Source: Candidatus Binatia bacterium
GTDB lineage: Bacteria; Desulfobacterota; Binatia; UBA12015
Length of the DNA: 64,000 bases
Direction of reading: 5' to 3'
Assembly (NCBI GenBank): GCA_036563615.1
Contig: DATCMB010000016.1
Location: forward strand, 226,474-290,473
Shown here: one piece after another, positions 42,567 through 52,166 of the stretch
How the letters are laid out: every line of letters starts with the position of its first letter
Position numbering within the stretch: position 1 is the first letter of the stretch
Notes under the pieces: model-generated
What the model was told of the DNA's origin: nothing
Seen by the model: only the letters and a program-made list of their open reading frames with translations
The model's database searches: none
Program-made: the position numbers and the translations under genes

Positions 42567-43853
42567 CTACGCCGCCCGCGCCGTCGGCGCGGCGGGCAGC
42601 CCCGGCACCGGGAAGCGCGCGCACAGCGTCTCGACCTCGGCGCGGATCTCCGCGAGGCGCCGCTCGTCGGCGCGCGACGTCAGTGCCTCCACGATCCAAG
42701 CGGCGAGGCGGCGCATCTCCTCCTCGCGCATGCCGCGCGTCGTCGCCGCGGGCGTGCCCAGCCGGATGCCGCTCGGACGCAGCGGCGGGTTCGGGTCGTC
42801 CGGGATCACCTGCTTGTTGGTCGTGATCGACACCGCGTCGAGCACACGCTCGGCCTCGCGCCCATCGATGCCGAAGCTCTGCACCGTGTCGAGCACCATC
42901 ATGTGATTGTCGGTGCCGCCGGTCACCAGCACGCCGCCGCGCGCCACGAGCTCCGCGGCGAGCAGCCGCGCGTTCTTCAGCACCTGCTCCGCGTACGCGC
43001 GGAACGCCGGCTCCTGCGCCTTCTTCAGCGCGACCGCGATGCCGGCGATCGTGTGCATGTGCGGCCCGCCCTGCAGACCAGGGAAGACCGACTTGTCGAT
43101 GCGCTGCGCGTGCTCCTTGCGGCACAGGATCATGCCGCCGCGCGGGCCGCGCAGGCTCTTGTGCGTCGTCGTGGTCACGACGTCGAAGCCGGCGTCGAAC
43201 GGGTTGCGCATCACGCCCGCCGCGATCAGCCCGCCGACGTGCGACACGTCCGCCATCGTGATCGCCCCGACCTCGTCGGCGACGCGCTTGAACTCCGCGT
43301 AGTCGTAGTCGCGCGGATACGACGTGTAGCCGCAGAGCACGAGCTTCGGCCTCGTCTCGCGCGCCATGCGGCGCAGCTCGTCGAAATCGATGCGTCCCGC
43401 GTCGTCCGGGTGCGTGCGGTAGCGCACGAAGCGGAAGATCCGCCCCATGTGCGAGACCGGCGCGCCGTGCGTCAGGTGGCCGCCGTGCGACAGGTCCATC
43501 GCCAGCACCGTGTCGCCGGGCTCGAGGAACGCGAGGTAGACCGCCTGGTTCATCGGCGATCCGGAGAGGGGCTGGACGTTCGCGTGCTCGGCGCGGAACA
43601 GCGCGCACGCCCGCTCGCGCGCGAGACGCTCGACCGCGTCGGTGTACTCCTGCCCGCCGTAGTAGCGGTGGCCGGGATAGCCCTCCGCGTACTTGTTGCA
43701 GAGCACCGTGCCGAGCGCGCCCAGCACCTCGGGGTAGGTGTAGTTCTCAGACGGGATCAGCTCGACGCCGCGCTGCTGCCGCGCCTCCTCGCCGGCGATC
43801 GCGCGAAAGACGTCGGGATCGTTGCGCTCGAGCAGCTCGCGGTAGGCGTCCAC
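42567..43853 (-). CDS. glyA: Serine hydroxymethyltransferase
   Basis: 428 residues. PLP enzyme interconverting serine and glycine with tetrahydrofolate. SHMT signatures: GVELIPSENYTYPEV near 29-43, NKYAEGYPGHRYYGG near 53-67, NVQPLSGSPMNQAVY near 92-106, and Schiff-base Lys232 in VTTTTHKSLRGPRGG. It departs from common forms: SPMN replaces the usual SQAN and DVSHVGGL replaces DMAHIAGL. This marks a divergent SHMT clade. It lies 45 bases after folB on the same strand, forming a one-carbon unit. Confidence 0.93.
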   Translation of the reverse strand: MDAYRELLERNDPDVFRAIAGEEARQQRGVELIPSENYTYPEVLGALGTVLCNKYAEGYPGHRYYGGQEYTDAVERLARERACALFRAEHANVQPLSGSPMNQAVYLAFLEPGDTVLAMDLSHGGHLTHGAPVSHMGRIFRFVRYRTHPDDAGRIDFDELRRMARETRPKLVLCGYTSYPRDYDYAEFKRVADEVGAITMADVSHVGGLIAAGVMRNPFDAGFDVVTTTTHKSLRGPRGGMILCRKEHAQRIDKSVFPGLQGGPHMHTIAGIAVALKKAQEPAFRAYAEQVLKNARLLAAELVARGGVLVTGGTDNHMMVLDTVQSFGIDGREAERVLDAVSITTNKQVIPDDPNPPLRPSGIRLGTPAATTRGMREEEMRRLAAWIVEALTSRADERRLAEIRAEVETLCARFPVPGLPAAPTARAA

Positions 43854-43898
43854 GGCTTCTCCTTCGTCTCGTCGCCTCGGACCGGCAGCCTGCGCTGC

Positions 43899-44360
43899 TC
43901 AGTCGTCGGCGATCGTGAAGCGCACGCCGCGCTCGAGCTCCGGTACCGGCGGGGCGAGCTTGGTCACCGTCAGCGCGAGGCGCGCGCCGCGCGGCAGGCG
44001 CTTGCGCACGAGGCCGTAGAGCTCGAGCGCGAGGCGCTCGATCAGGCGGAACTCGCGGCCGCGCACGTGCTCGCGGGCGAGCGTCGCGAGCTCGGCGTAG
44101 CAGACGGTGTCCTCGAGCAGGTCCGTCCAGCACGCGGGCGGCAGCTCGGCGAAGCGGATTCCGATCTTGACCTCGACGTCCTGCGGCACGGCGCGCTCGG
44201 CGGGCTGGCAGCCGAGGCGCACGCGCAGGCGGATCGCCTCGACGTCGAGCCGGATCTCGCGCGGCGCGCTTGCGACCTCGGCGCGCAGCGCGCCGCCTGC
44301 GCCCTCGACCTGCTGCGTGCCGTTGGTGCCGCCGATCGTGCTCGTCCCTTCGCCCTGCAT
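43899..44360 (-). CDS. folB: Dihydroneopterin aldolase family protein
   Basis: 153 residues. The FolB fold is visible from residue about 41: IRLRVRLGCQPAERAVPQDVEVKI, then LLEDTVCYAELATLAREHV near 81-99 and EFRLIERLALELYGLV near 103-118. The catalytic Glu corresponds to PAER and the Lys to VTKLAPP near 132-138. The first 40 residues (MQGEGTSTIGGTNGTQQV) are not typical and may mean a later start or an extension. FolB makes 6-hydroxymethyl-dihydropterin for folate; next to glyA it fits C1 metabolism. Confidence 0.8.
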   Translation of the reverse strand: MQGEGTSTIGGTNGTQQVEGAGGALRAEVASAPREIRLDVEAIRLRVRLGCQPAERAVPQDVEVKIGIRFAELPPACWTDLLEDTVCYAELATLAREHVRGREFRLIERLALELYGLVRKRLPRGARLALTVTKLAPPVPELERGVRFTIADD

Positions 44361-44440
44361 CGCGCTCCTCCTCCGGAGCAGCCAGGACTAGCGGGCTCGC
44401 GATTGATCAGCAACGTTAACTTTCCTATCCACTTCGTCCA

Positions 44441-45340
44441 GTGAAACTGAACGATCTCGACCTGAACAAGCTGCAGGTCTTCCTCACCGTCGCCGAGCGG
44501 CGCGGGATCAGCGCCGCCGCGGAGGAGCTCGGGCGCACGCGCTCGGCGGTGAGCCAGAGCCTGTCGGCGCTCGAGCGCTCGCTCGGAGTCAAGCTCTTCG
44601 ACCGCGTCGGCAAGCGGCTCGTGCCGACGCGTCCGGGACGCCTGCTGCACGAGCGTCTGCGCGACCACCACGCGGCGCTGCAGCGCGCCGTCGACGAGGT
44701 GGTCGGCGAGGGCGGCGAGATCCGCGGCCTCGTCCGCGTCGGGCTCTTCCTCGGCTTCCCGCGCGTGCGCCTGGCGTCGTTCCTGTCGCGCTTCGCCGAG
44801 CGTCATCCGCGGGTGTCGCTGCGGCTGCTGTTCGCGCCGCAGGACGACCTGACGGCGCGGCTGCTCGCGAACCGGCTCGACTACGCCTTCTCCTTCCAGC
44901 CGCTCGGCGGCGGCGCGCGCGACCTCGAGGCGACGCGGCTCTTCGCGCAGAAGCTCGTCCTGGTTTCGGGGAGGAAGTTCTTCCGCGGCGGCTTCGACGC
45001 GCGCGAGCTGCGCACGACGCCGGTCGTCGACTACTACCAGAGCGATCCGCTGATCGAGCGCTGGCTCGCGCACCACCTGGGCGACGCGCGGCCGCCGGTC
45101 GAGGTCAAGGTGTGGGCCGCGACCACCGACATGGTGCTCGAGCTGGTGCTGAACGGCGTCGGCGTGGGCGTGGTGCCGGACTCGCTCGCCGCGCCGTACG
45201 TCGCGCGCCGCCGGCTGCGCGTGCTCGGCACGCGCCGCGGCGAGCTCACCGACTTCATCTGGCTCAACGAGCCGCGCGGCGCCTACCGCGACGCGACGCT
45301 CGAGGCCTTCCGCGCGGCGGCGCTCGACGAATTCCGCTGA
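44441..45340 (+). CDS. LysR family transcriptional regulator
   Basis: 299 residues from GTG 44441. N-terminal winged HTH: LNKLQVFLTVAERRGISAAAEELGRTRSAVSQSLSALERSLG near 8-49. The effector domain follows (GLVRVGLFLGFPRVRL near 94-109; GVGVGVVPDSLAAPYV near 241-256). It is divergent from folB/glyA, which is its most likely target. The 80-base shared region contains an AT-richer stretch with GTTAAC. Confidence 0.9.
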   Translation: MKLNDLDLNKLQVFLTVAERRGISAAAEELGRTRSAVSQSLSALERSLGVKLFDRVGKRLVPTRPGRLLHERLRDHHAALQRAVDEVVGEGGEIRGLVRVGLFLGFPRVRLASFLSRFAERHPRVSLRLLFAPQDDLTARLLANRLDYAFSFQPLGGGARDLEATRLFAQKLVLVSGRKFFRGGFDARELRTTPVVDYYQSDPLIERWLAHHLGDARPPVEVKVWAATTDMVLELVLNGVGVGVVPDSLAAPYVARRRLRVLGTRRGELTDFIWLNEPRGAYRDATLEAFRAAALDEFR

Positions 45341-45477
45341 CCGCCGCGCAGCGCCGCGCGACCGGCACGAGAGCTCACGCAGGCACGAGCCCCGGGCGCG
45401 CTCGCACGAGCCGCGCCGCTCGGGCACGCGCCCGGCGCGCGCTAACGTCGGCGCGCGCTCCCTCCGAAGGAACGTTC

Positions 45478-46782
45478 ATGCCCACGGATCGCAACGGCTA
45501 CGAGATCTCGGCCGCCTCGAGCGCGCTCGTCGAGGACCTCGACCGCTTCGCCGACGACTTCCTCGCCGCCCGCGACGGCGCGGGCCGCGTCTTCGCGCTC
45601 GCCGAGCAGAACCCGGACTGCGCGCTCGCCCAGGCGTACGCCGCGGCGCTGCACTTCTACGCGCAGTCGAGCGCCGCGATCGAGCGCGACGCCCTGCCGC
45701 TGCTCGCGCGCGCCGACGCGCTGCGCGACCATCTGACGCCGCGCGAGACGCTGCTGCTCGACGCGCTCTCGGCGTGGGCGCGCAACGATCTGCAGACCGC
45801 GATCGCGCTGCACGAGCGCATCGCCCTCGACTGGCCGCGCGACCTCGTCGCGGCGAAGCTCGCGGAGTTCCTGTTCATCCAGGCGCCGGACTACCGGCGG
45901 CACCTGCGCTTCATGGAGCGTCTCGCGAGCGTCAACGACGGCTCGCCGCACTTCCTCGCCATGCACGCGTTCGCGCTCGAGATGTGCCGCGAGTTCGAGC
46001 GCGCCGAGCGAGCCGCGCGGCGCGCGATCGAGCTCGAGCCGAGCACGGCGTGGGCGCACCACGCGCTCGCGCACCAGATGCTGAACGAGCGCCGCATCGA
46101 CGAGGGCCTCGCGCTGCTGACGGAGCTCTCGCCGACGTGGGTCGAGCACTCGGGCGCGACCCGCTGCCACAACTGGTGGCACGTCGCGCTGCTGCACCTC
46201 GCGCTCGGCGACGCGCAACGCGCGCTCGAGCTGCTGCACGAGCGCGTCGTCGGAGCGGACGGCGCCTCGGCGGTCGAGCTGACCGACGCGATCTCGCTGC
46301 TGTGGCGCATCGAGCTCACCGGGGAGCGGCTCGACGACGAGTGGAGCGCGCTCGCGCCGCACGTCGTCGAGCGCGCGTACGAGCAGTGCTTTCCGTTCCT
46401 CAACGCGCACTGGGCCTACGCGCTGACGCGCGCCGGCATGGACGACGTCGTCGACGACGCGCTGGATGCGCTGCGCGCCTACGCGCTCCGGCAGACGGGT
46501 GCCGCGGCGCGCGTCTTCCGCGACGTCGGCGTGCCGCTGGTCACCGCGTGCGCCGCGTTCGCCGCCGGGGAGGCGGCGCGCTGCGTGGCGCTGCTCGAGC
46601 CGGTGCTGCCCGAGGTCGCGTGCGTCGGCGGCAGCGACGCGCAGAACGATCTCTTCCGCCAGACCTACCTGGTCGCGCTGCTCGAGTGCGGCCGTCACGG
46701 CGAGGCCCGGCGCTGGCTCGACGCCCGCATCGGGCAGGCGCGCCCGACCGCGATCGAGCAGGGCTGGCTCGCGCGCGCGTAG
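45478..46782 (+). CDS. TTC38-like tetratricopeptide repeat protein
   Basis: 434 residues from ATG 45478 (GAAGGA upstream). Degenerate helical repeats run throughout: LAEQNPDCALAQAYAAALHFY, LLDALSAWARNDLQTAIALHERI, AERAARRAIELEPSTAWAHHALAHQML and WWHVALLHLALGDAQRALELL. The HNWWH segment and length near 430 match the TTC38 family found in bacteria and animals. Function is not established; probably a cytoplasmic scaffold. Confidence 0.75.
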   Translation: MPTDRNGYEISAASSALVEDLDRFADDFLAARDGAGRVFALAEQNPDCALAQAYAAALHFYAQSSAAIERDALPLLARADALRDHLTPRETLLLDALSAWARNDLQTAIALHERIALDWPRDLVAAKLAEFLFIQAPDYRRHLRFMERLASVNDGSPHFLAMHAFALEMCREFERAERAARRAIELEPSTAWAHHALAHQMLNERRIDEGLALLTELSPTWVEHSGATRCHNWWHVALLHLALGDAQRALELLHERVVGADGASAVELTDAISLLWRIELTGERLDDEWSALAPHVVERAYEQCFPFLNAHWAYALTRAGMDDVVDDALDALRAYALRQTGAAARVFRDVGVPLVTACAAFAAGEAARCVALLEPVLPEVACVGGSDAQNDLFRQTYLVALLECGRHGEARRWLDARIGQARPTAIEQGWLARA

Positions 46783-46886
46783 GCATCTCGTCCCGCTCTT
46801 TTTCTCCCGCCGACGTCGATCTGCGCCCGGCGCGATCGACAAGCTCACGAGAGAGCCAACCCGTGATGGGGGAAAGGAGCAGCGAG

Positions 46887-47240
46887 ATGGCCTACGTCGA
46901 TGGATTCGTCGCCGCGGTTCCGACGGCAAACCGCGAGAAGTACCGCGAGCACGCCGCGAAGGCGGCCCTGGTGTTCAAGGAGCACGGCGCGCTGAAGGTC
47001 GTCGAGTGCTGGGGCGACGACGTGCCGGAGGGCAAGCTCACGTCCTTCCCGATGGCGGTGAAGTGCCAGCCGGACGAGACCGTCGTGTTCTCCTGGATCG
47101 TCTGGCCGTCGCGCGCCGTGCGCGACGCAGGGATGAAGAAGGTCATGGACGACCCGCGCCTCGCGCCCGACGTCAACCCGATGCCGTACGACGGCCGGCG
47201 GCTGATCTACGGCGGCTTCGAGACCATCGTCGACGTGTGA
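46887..47240 (+). CDS. DUF1428 protein
   Basis: 117 residues from ATG 46887 behind AAAGGAG. Family marks are MAYVDGFVAAVPTANREKYREHA at the start, EHGALKVVECWGDDVPEGKLTSFPMAV near 32-58 and VFSWIVWPSRAVRDAGMKKVMDDPR near 67-91; E. coli YbaA is a member. It has a ferredoxin-like/dimeric alpha-beta barrel fold of unknown role. A GTG at 46863 could add eight residues. The 284-base gap that follows (to the porin) contains only the tiny ORF and hairpin listed next. Confidence 0.85.
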   Translation: MAYVDGFVAAVPTANREKYREHAAKAALVFKEHGALKVVECWGDDVPEGKLTSFPMAVKCQPDETVVFSWIVWPSRAVRDAGMKKVMDDPRLAPDVNPMPYDGRRLIYGGFETIVDV

Positions 47241-47378
47241 GCCCGGAGCGTGGGCCGAACTCGATCGAGCCGCACGTCGTGAACCCCGCGGCGACCGACG
47301 TCTTTCCCGCGAGCGCGGCCTGGGCGCGGCTCCGGTTCCGGGCGCGGTCGTCGCAGCGCGCGACGGGCCTGCGACGCC

Positions 47379-47459
47379 TCAGCTGCGCTCGGCGACGGCG
47401 AGCAGCGCGAGCGCGACGAGCGCGAAGATCGTCACGAACGGGGACGTCAGATCGAGCAT
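47379..47459 (-). CDS. Possible 26-residue single-pass membrane peptide
   Basis: Starts at ATG 47459 and reads MLDLTSPFVTIFALVALALL then a short charged end. One transmembrane helix is possible. It lies just downstream of the porin terminator-like hairpin and has no obvious ribosome site, so support is weak. Confidence 0.25.
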   Translation of the reverse strand: MLDLTSPFVTIFALVALALLAVAERS

Positions 47460-47475
47460 GAAATTTCTATCGGCA

Positions 47476-47508
47476 GGCCGCGCGCGAAGCTTAGCCTCGC
47501 GCGCGGCC
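47476..47508 (-). terminator. GC-rich hairpin after the porin gene
   Basis: GGCCGCGCGCGA (47476-47487) and TCGCGCGCGGCC (47497-47508) form a 12-bp perfect stem with a 9-base loop, starting 17 bases after the porin stop. On the minus strand it is followed by an AT-richer stretch rather than an immediate T run, so it may be an imperfect intrinsic terminator. Confidence 0.6.
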
Positions 47509-47524
47509 GCCGTGGCTGGACCCG

Positions 47525-49003
47525 TCAGAAGGCGACTTGGAAGCGCGCCAGCAGCACGTCCTCGCGGCTGCGAACGGCGTTGTCGATCTTGATCGGGCGG
47601 TTGAATTCGGTGCGCTCGTAGTTGAGCTGCACCTTGAAGTGGGGGTTCCAGTACCAGTTGACACCAGCGGTGTACGCGACCGCGCTGCCGACCGAGGTCT
47701 CGGGGTTCACGAAGCCGGCCTCGAACGCCTCGTCGCCGAGATCGACCCACGAGCCGCGGGCCGCGATCTCGAACGCACCCCAGTCACCGTTGACCGGGTC
47801 GAAGGGGTTGGCCGGGATGACGCCCTTGAAGGACGCGTTCTCGCCGGTCAGCACGTACGACGCCTGCAGGAAGCCGCCCTGGTTGGTGAAGCGGGCCTTC
47901 GCCGTGCTGCCGTCCTCCCGCGGACCCTTCGCGGCCTGGTCGGACCAGTAGTACTCGCCCATCATCCCGAACGGTCCCCAGTAGTAGTAGAACTGCGGGG
48001 CAAGCCGGCTGTGGATGCCGTCGCCCGTGACGCCCGAGGCGATGCGGTAGATCGTCGCACGGCCCGCGGTCTGGATGCGCGTGCCGTCGATCGGATCGTC
48101 GTCGTTGTTGCCGTACGTGCCGGCGAAGCCGAAGCCGAAGCTCTTCAGCGCGTCCGACTCGGTCGTCGCGAACGGATGGATGAAGAAGCGGCCCGCGAAG
48201 TCCTTGTCGGAGTTGAAGTCGCCGTCGACCGAGCCGCCGTCGACCGAGCCATTGAAGAGGCCGAGCTCGTAGTAGAACACTCCGTTCGAGAACGGATCGC
48301 CGTGCAGCATGAAGCCGACGTCACGGTTCGGCGGGATGTTCTGCGCGAGCGAGCGCTCGACGAACAGCAGGTTCGAGCCCGACTGCAAGCGCTCGAGGCT
48401 GAACGGCACCTTGTACTTACCAGCGCGGAAGCGTGCGTACGGGAAGTACTTGACGTCGACGTAGGCGTCCTGCAGCGACGGCGAGATGCTCGTGCTGCCC
48501 GAGCCACCGAAGTCCGGCATGATCTTGTAGTCGAAGTACTTGAAGACCGTGCCCTCGATGGTCGGACGCACGCGGCGCAGGAAGAAGGCGCTCGTTCCGT
48601 CGTCACCCGAGGTGTTCGGGAACCAGCGCGCATCCGCCTGGACTAGACCGCGAAACTTGATCTTGTAGTTGCCGTCCTGCGACTCGATGAAGAAGCCGTC
48701 CTTGTATCCGGTGAGCGGCTTCGTCTTCTTGATCTCGTCCTGCGCGATCGCCTTGACGCGCTCCTCGTCGATGGGCTGCGCGCCGGCGGCCGGCGCTGGG
48801 GCCGCGGCCGGGACGGCGGCCGGCGCCGCGCCCTCGCCCTGCAGCCGCTCGAGCCGCTCGAGCTTACGCTCGAGGTCTCGGATGCGCTGCTCGAGGTCGG
48901 CGCGCGACTGCGCGGCCGCCGTCAATGGCACTGTGAGCTGAAACAAGAGGAGGGCGGCCAGGGTGAGGCCGGCCGCCGTTTTCTTTCCGATCGACCGGTG
49001 CAT
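47525..49003 (-). CDS. OprO/OprP-type outer-membrane porin
   Basis: 492 residues. Signal peptide about 1-31 (LTLAALLLFQLTVPLTAAAQ), a short coiled coil typical of this porin class (LEQRIRDLERKLERLERLQG), an Ala/Pro linker, then a 16-strand-type barrel (GNYKIKFRGLVQADARWF; FFLRRVRPTIEGTVFKYFDYKIMPDF; ARFRAGKYKVPFSLERLQSGSNLLFVER) ending in the outer-membrane C-terminal Phe (ARFQVAF). OprP takes up phosphate; here the gene follows the sulfate transporter operon on the same strand by 119 bases, so sulfate or other anions may be the real cargo. Confidence 0.88.
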   Translation of the reverse strand: MHRSIGKKTAAGLTLAALLLFQLTVPLTAAAQSRADLEQRIRDLERKLERLERLQGEGAAPAAVPAAAPAPAAGAQPIDEERVKAIAQDEIKKTKPLTGYKDGFFIESQDGNYKIKFRGLVQADARWFPNTSGDDGTSAFFLRRVRPTIEGTVFKYFDYKIMPDFGGSGSTSISPSLQDAYVDVKYFPYARFRAGKYKVPFSLERLQSGSNLLFVERSLAQNIPPNRDVGFMLHGDPFSNGVFYYELGLFNGSVDGGSVDGDFNSDKDFAGRFFIHPFATTESDALKSFGFGFAGTYGNNDDDPIDGTRIQTAGRATIYRIASGVTGDGIHSRLAPQFYYYWGPFGMMGEYYWSDQAAKGPREDGSTAKARFTNQGGFLQASYVLTGENASFKGVIPANPFDPVNGDWGAFEIAARGSWVDLGDEAFEAGFVNPETSVGSAVAYTAGVNWYWNPHFKVQLNYERTEFNRPIKIDNAVRSREDVLLARFQVAF

Positions 49004-49122
49004 CGAATGCTCCTTTCGGGTCGAGCATCGCGTTGCCTCCGGTCGTTCCGGTCAGCCCGCGGCGAAGATGGTGGAATCGCCTCCCTTTGCTCGGGTCGGC
49101 TTCGTGATGTTTGACGTGCGCG

Positions 49123-49317
49123 CTACGACGATCGCTCGCGGTGCGACAGCCGCACCTTCTCGGTCCTCTCGACGAGGACCACCACGCCGTCCTGCACGAG
49201 CGCCGTCACGGCGCCGTAGCGAAGCCCCTGCAGGGCGGCCCTGATGCGCTGCAAAGCGTCGTCGGTCGCCTGCTCGATGCGCGCCTTGTCCGGCGCAGCC
49301 TGAACCGTCGTCCCCAT
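49123..49317 (-). CDS. DUF2292 (YezD-like) small protein of sulfur-assimilation loci
   Basis: 64 residues from ATG 49317. The pattern IEQATDDALQRIRAALQGLRYGAVTALVQDGVVVLVERTEKVRL matches the small DUF2292 family (helix, then GxVxxxxQDGxVVxxE strands), which recurrently sits in sulfate/cysteine assimilation operons. It lies 15 bases after cysA. Biochemical role unknown. Confidence 0.8.
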   Translation of the reverse strand: MGTTVQAAPDKARIEQATDDALQRIRAALQGLRYGAVTALVQDGVVVLVERTEKVRLSHRERSS

Positions 49318-49332
49318 GATGAGCTCCCTTCC

Positions 49333-50394
49333 TCAAATGGCGTAGTCTTGAACGAACACGCGCACGCGGCGCGGCGAGACATAGACGTGATCACCAACGC
49401 TGAGGCGCAGCTCCGCGAAGCGCTCCCAGCCGACGTCGACGTTGAGCGCGAGACCGAAGTCCTGCGCGATCACCCGCACCTTGACGACGCCGCGCGCAGG
49501 ATTGACCTGCACGACCTCGCCCTTGATCGTCGAGCTGCGACCGTTCCAGGTGCGCGAGATCTCGAGCTCGTGCGAGCGGACGAACGCCGTCGCCGACGCT
49601 CCGTCCTCGGCCGTCGAGTCGGGCGAGCCGACCTCGAAGTCGCCGACCTTGATCCGCCCGCCCTCGATGCGGCCGTGGAAGACGTTCACGTCGCCGAGGA
49701 AGTCCATGACGAACGGGTTCGCCGGGTGCTCGAAGATCTCGCCCGGCGTGCCGACCTGCTCGATCTTGCCGTGGTTCATGATCACGACCTGGTCGGCGAC
49801 CTCGAACGCCTCTTCCTGGTCGTGCGTGACGAACAGGCTCGTCACGTGGATCTCCTCGTGCAGCCGACGCAGCCACTGACGCAGCTCGGTGCGGACCTTC
49901 GCGTCGAGCGCACCGAACGGCTCGTCGAGCAAAAGAACTTTGGGGGACGGCGCCAGCGCTCGCGCCAGCGCCACACGCTGGCGCTGCCCCCCCGAGAGCT
50001 GGGAAGGGAGGGATCTTCCCAGGCCCTCGAGCTGCACGAGCCGGATGAGCTCGTTCACCCGCTGCTCGATCTTCTTCTTCGGCCAGCGCCGCACGCGCAG
50101 ACCGAACGCGATGTTCTCGAACACGTTCATGTGCCGGAACAGCGCGTAGTGCTGGAAGACGAAGCCGACGTTGCGCTCGCGCACGTGCGACGCGGTGACG
50201 TCGTCGTCCTCGTAGTGCACGGTTCCCGAATCGGGCACCTCGAGCCCCGCGATGATGCGCAGGAGCGTCGACTTGCCCGAGCCCGACGGCCCGAGGATGG
50301 CGACCAGGGAGCCGCCCGGCACCTCGACGGTCACGTTGTCGAGCGCGACGAAGTCACCGAAGCGCTTGGTGATGTTCTTGGCCGTGATGCTCAT
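49333..50394 (-). CDS. cysA: Sulfate/thiosulfate ABC transporter ATP-binding protein
   Basis: 353 residues from ATG 50394. Walker [10 protein letters not shown] near 35-43, Q-loop [15 protein letters not shown] near 86-100, signature [15 protein letters not shown] near 137-151, Walker [12 protein letters not shown] near 159-169, H-loop FVTHDQEEA. The region after about 235 is the CysA-specific TOBE-like domain ([12 protein letters not shown], then [25 protein letters not shown]). It powers sulfate uptake with CysT/CysW. Confidence 0.94.
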   Translation of the reverse strand: MSITAKNITKRFGDFVALDNVTVEVPGGSLVAILGPSGSGKSTLLRIIAGLEVPDSGTVHYEDDDVTASHVRERNVGFVFQHYALFRHMNVFENIAFGLRVRRWPKKKIEQRVNELIRLVQLEGLGRSLPSQLSGGQRQRVALARALAPSPKVLLLDEPFGALDAKVRTELRQWLRRLHEEIHVTSLFVTHDQEEAFEVADQVVIMNHGKIEQVGTPGEIFEHPANPFVMDFLGDVNVFHGRIEGGRIKVGDFEVGSPDSTAEDGASATAFVRSHELEISRTWNGRSSTIKGEVVQVNPARGVVKVRVIAQDFGLALNVDVGWERFAELRLSVGDHVYVSPRRVRVFVQDYAI

Positions 50395-50405
50395 GACGGA
50401 CCTCC

Positions 50406-51293
50406 TCAGGCCTCGCCGCCCGCAGTGCGCAGGCGCGTCGCTTCCTCGATCTCGCGACGGGTACGCCACTCGAGCGTCACCTTGATGACCAGCGTGACCA
50501 GCGCGAGCAGCGTCAGCACGGACGCGACCGCAAACGCGCCCGGCAGGTTGTACTCCTGGAACAGCTTCTCGACCCGCAGCGGCATCGTGTCGGTCTGACC
50601 CGTGATGCGGCCCGACACCACCGCCACCGCGCCGAATTCACCCATCGCGCGTGCGTTGCACAGGATGAGGCCGTAGAGAATTCCCCACTTGACGTTGGGC
50701 AGCGTGACCCTCCAGAAGAGGTGCCGCGCCTTCGCCCCGAGGCTCACCGCCGCGATCTCCTCGTCCGCCCCGGTCGCCTCCATGAGCGGGATGAGCTCGC
50801 GCGCGATGATCGGGAAGGTGACGAAGGTCGTCGCGATCACCAGGCCGGGATAGGCGAAGATGATCTTGATTCCCTCCTCGCGCAGCCACGGCCCGAGGAA
50901 GCCCTGCAGACCGAAGAGCAGCACGAAGAGGAGACCTGCGACGACCGGCGACACCGCGAACGGCAGGTCGATCAGCGCGGTCAGCAACGAGCGCCCCGGA
51001 AACTTGAAGCGCGCGATGGCCCACGCCGCCGCGAGCCCGAAGATCAGGTTGAGCACCACGGCGACCGGCGCGACCTTCAAGGTCAGCGTGATCGCGGAGA
51101 TCGTGTCCTCGTCCTCGAACAGGTTCGCCCAGTAGACGTCGAAGCCCTGCGCGAACGCCTCGTAGAAGACGTTGATCAACGGCACGAGGACGAGGACCGT
51201 CATGATCAGGAACGCGACCCCGATCATCGTCCAGCGGACGATCGCGGGATCCTCGGCGCCGCGTCGAGACTTTCCTCCGATTGGCTCAGACAT
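50406..51293 (-). CDS. cysW: Sulfate ABC transporter permease CysW
   Basis: 295 residues. Six membrane helices and the binding-protein-dependent permease EAA loop: [50 protein letters not shown] near 178-227. The conserved ending ([22 protein letters not shown]) is CysW-specific. It starts eight bases inside the cysT stop region. Confidence 0.93.
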   Translation of the reverse strand: MSEPIGGKSRRGAEDPAIVRWTMIGVAFLIMTVLVLVPLINVFYEAFAQGFDVYWANLFEDEDTISAITLTLKVAPVAVVLNLIFGLAAAWAIARFKFPGRSLLTALIDLPFAVSPVVAGLLFVLLFGLQGFLGPWLREEGIKIIFAYPGLVIATTFVTFPIIARELIPLMEATGADEEIAAVSLGAKARHLFWRVTLPNVKWGILYGLILCNARAMGEFGAVAVVSGRITGQTDTMPLRVEKLFQEYNLPGAFAVASVLTLLALVTLVIKVTLEWRTRREIEEATRLRTAGGEA

Positions 51294-52110
51294 ACCGCCT
51301 CCGGCTCCAGCGCTCGAGCAGGTTGATCGCGAAGAGCGCGCTGAACGACATCGCCAGGAGCACGACGGCCACGGCGGCGGCGTCGCCGTACTTGAACGCT
51401 TCGAGATTCGAGACGACGACCACCGGCGCGATCTCCGTCTGGTACGGCATGTTGCCGGAGACGAAGATCACCGAACCGTACTCCCCGATCGCCCGGGCGA
51501 ACGCGAGCGCGAAGCCCGTGATCAGCGCCGGCAGGATGGTCGGGAAGATCACCCGCAGAAAGGTCTGGAGACGGTTCGCGCCGAGGCAGGCCGCGGCTTC
51601 CTCGACGTCGGCGTCGAGGTCCTGGATCACCGGCTGGACCGTTCGGACGACGAACGGGAAGCTGACGAACGTCAAGACCAGGACGACCGCCGTCCGCGAG
51701 TACGCGCCGTGGAAGCCGAGCGGCACGAGAAACCGCCCGAACCACCCGTTCGGCACGTACAGGCTCGAGTACACGAGCCCTGCGACCGCGGTCGGCAGCG
51801 CGAACGGCAGGTCGACCAGCGCGTCGAACAGCTTCTTGCCGGGGAACTCGTAGCGGACGAGCACCCACGCGATCAGCAGCCCGATCACCAGATTGATCAG
51901 GCCGGCCGCGAAGGACGCGCCCATCGTGAGCTTGTACGCCGCGACCGCGCGCTCGTTCCACACGGCCTCGACGAACTGGTCCCACGAGAGCTCCGCCGAC
52001 TTGATGACGATCCCGACGATCGGGATCAGGACCAGCAGGTTGATGTAGAGCAGGGTGTAGCCCAGCGAGAGACCGAAGCCGGGCAGGATCCTGCGATTGA
52101 TGTCGAGCAT
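51286..52110 (-). CDS. cysT: Sulfate ABC transporter permease CysT
   Basis: 274 residues, six membrane helices. EAA loop: EEAAACLGANRLQTFLRVIFPTILPALITGFALAFARAIGEYGSVIFVSGN near 165-215. The N-terminus (RRILPGFGLSLGYTLLYINLLVLIPI) and C-terminus ([16 protein letters not shown]) are typical of CysT/CysU. Forms the membrane channel with CysW. Overlaps cysW by 8 bases. Confidence 0.93.
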   Translation of the reverse strand: MLDINRRILPGFGLSLGYTLLYINLLVLIPIVGIVIKSAELSWDQFVEAVWNERAVAAYKLTMGASFAAGLINLVIGLLIAWVLVRYEFPGKKLFDALVDLPFALPTAVAGLVYSSLYVPNGWFGRFLVPLGFHGAYSRTAVVLVLTFVSFPFVVRTVQPVIQDLDADVEEAAACLGANRLQTFLRVIFPTILPALITGFALAFARAIGEYGSVIFVSGNMPYQTEIAPVVVVSNLEAFKYGDAAAVAVVLLAMSFSALFAINLLERWSRRRYV

Positions 52111-52166
52111 GGGTTGCTCCCTTCCGCTCGAGAGTGGCGGTAGAGGCGGGCCTTACGCGCTTGCGC

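Noticed and set aside
44042..45427. 461-codon minus-strand frame over the LysR gene
   Set aside because: Antisense shadow of a clear LysR HTH protein.
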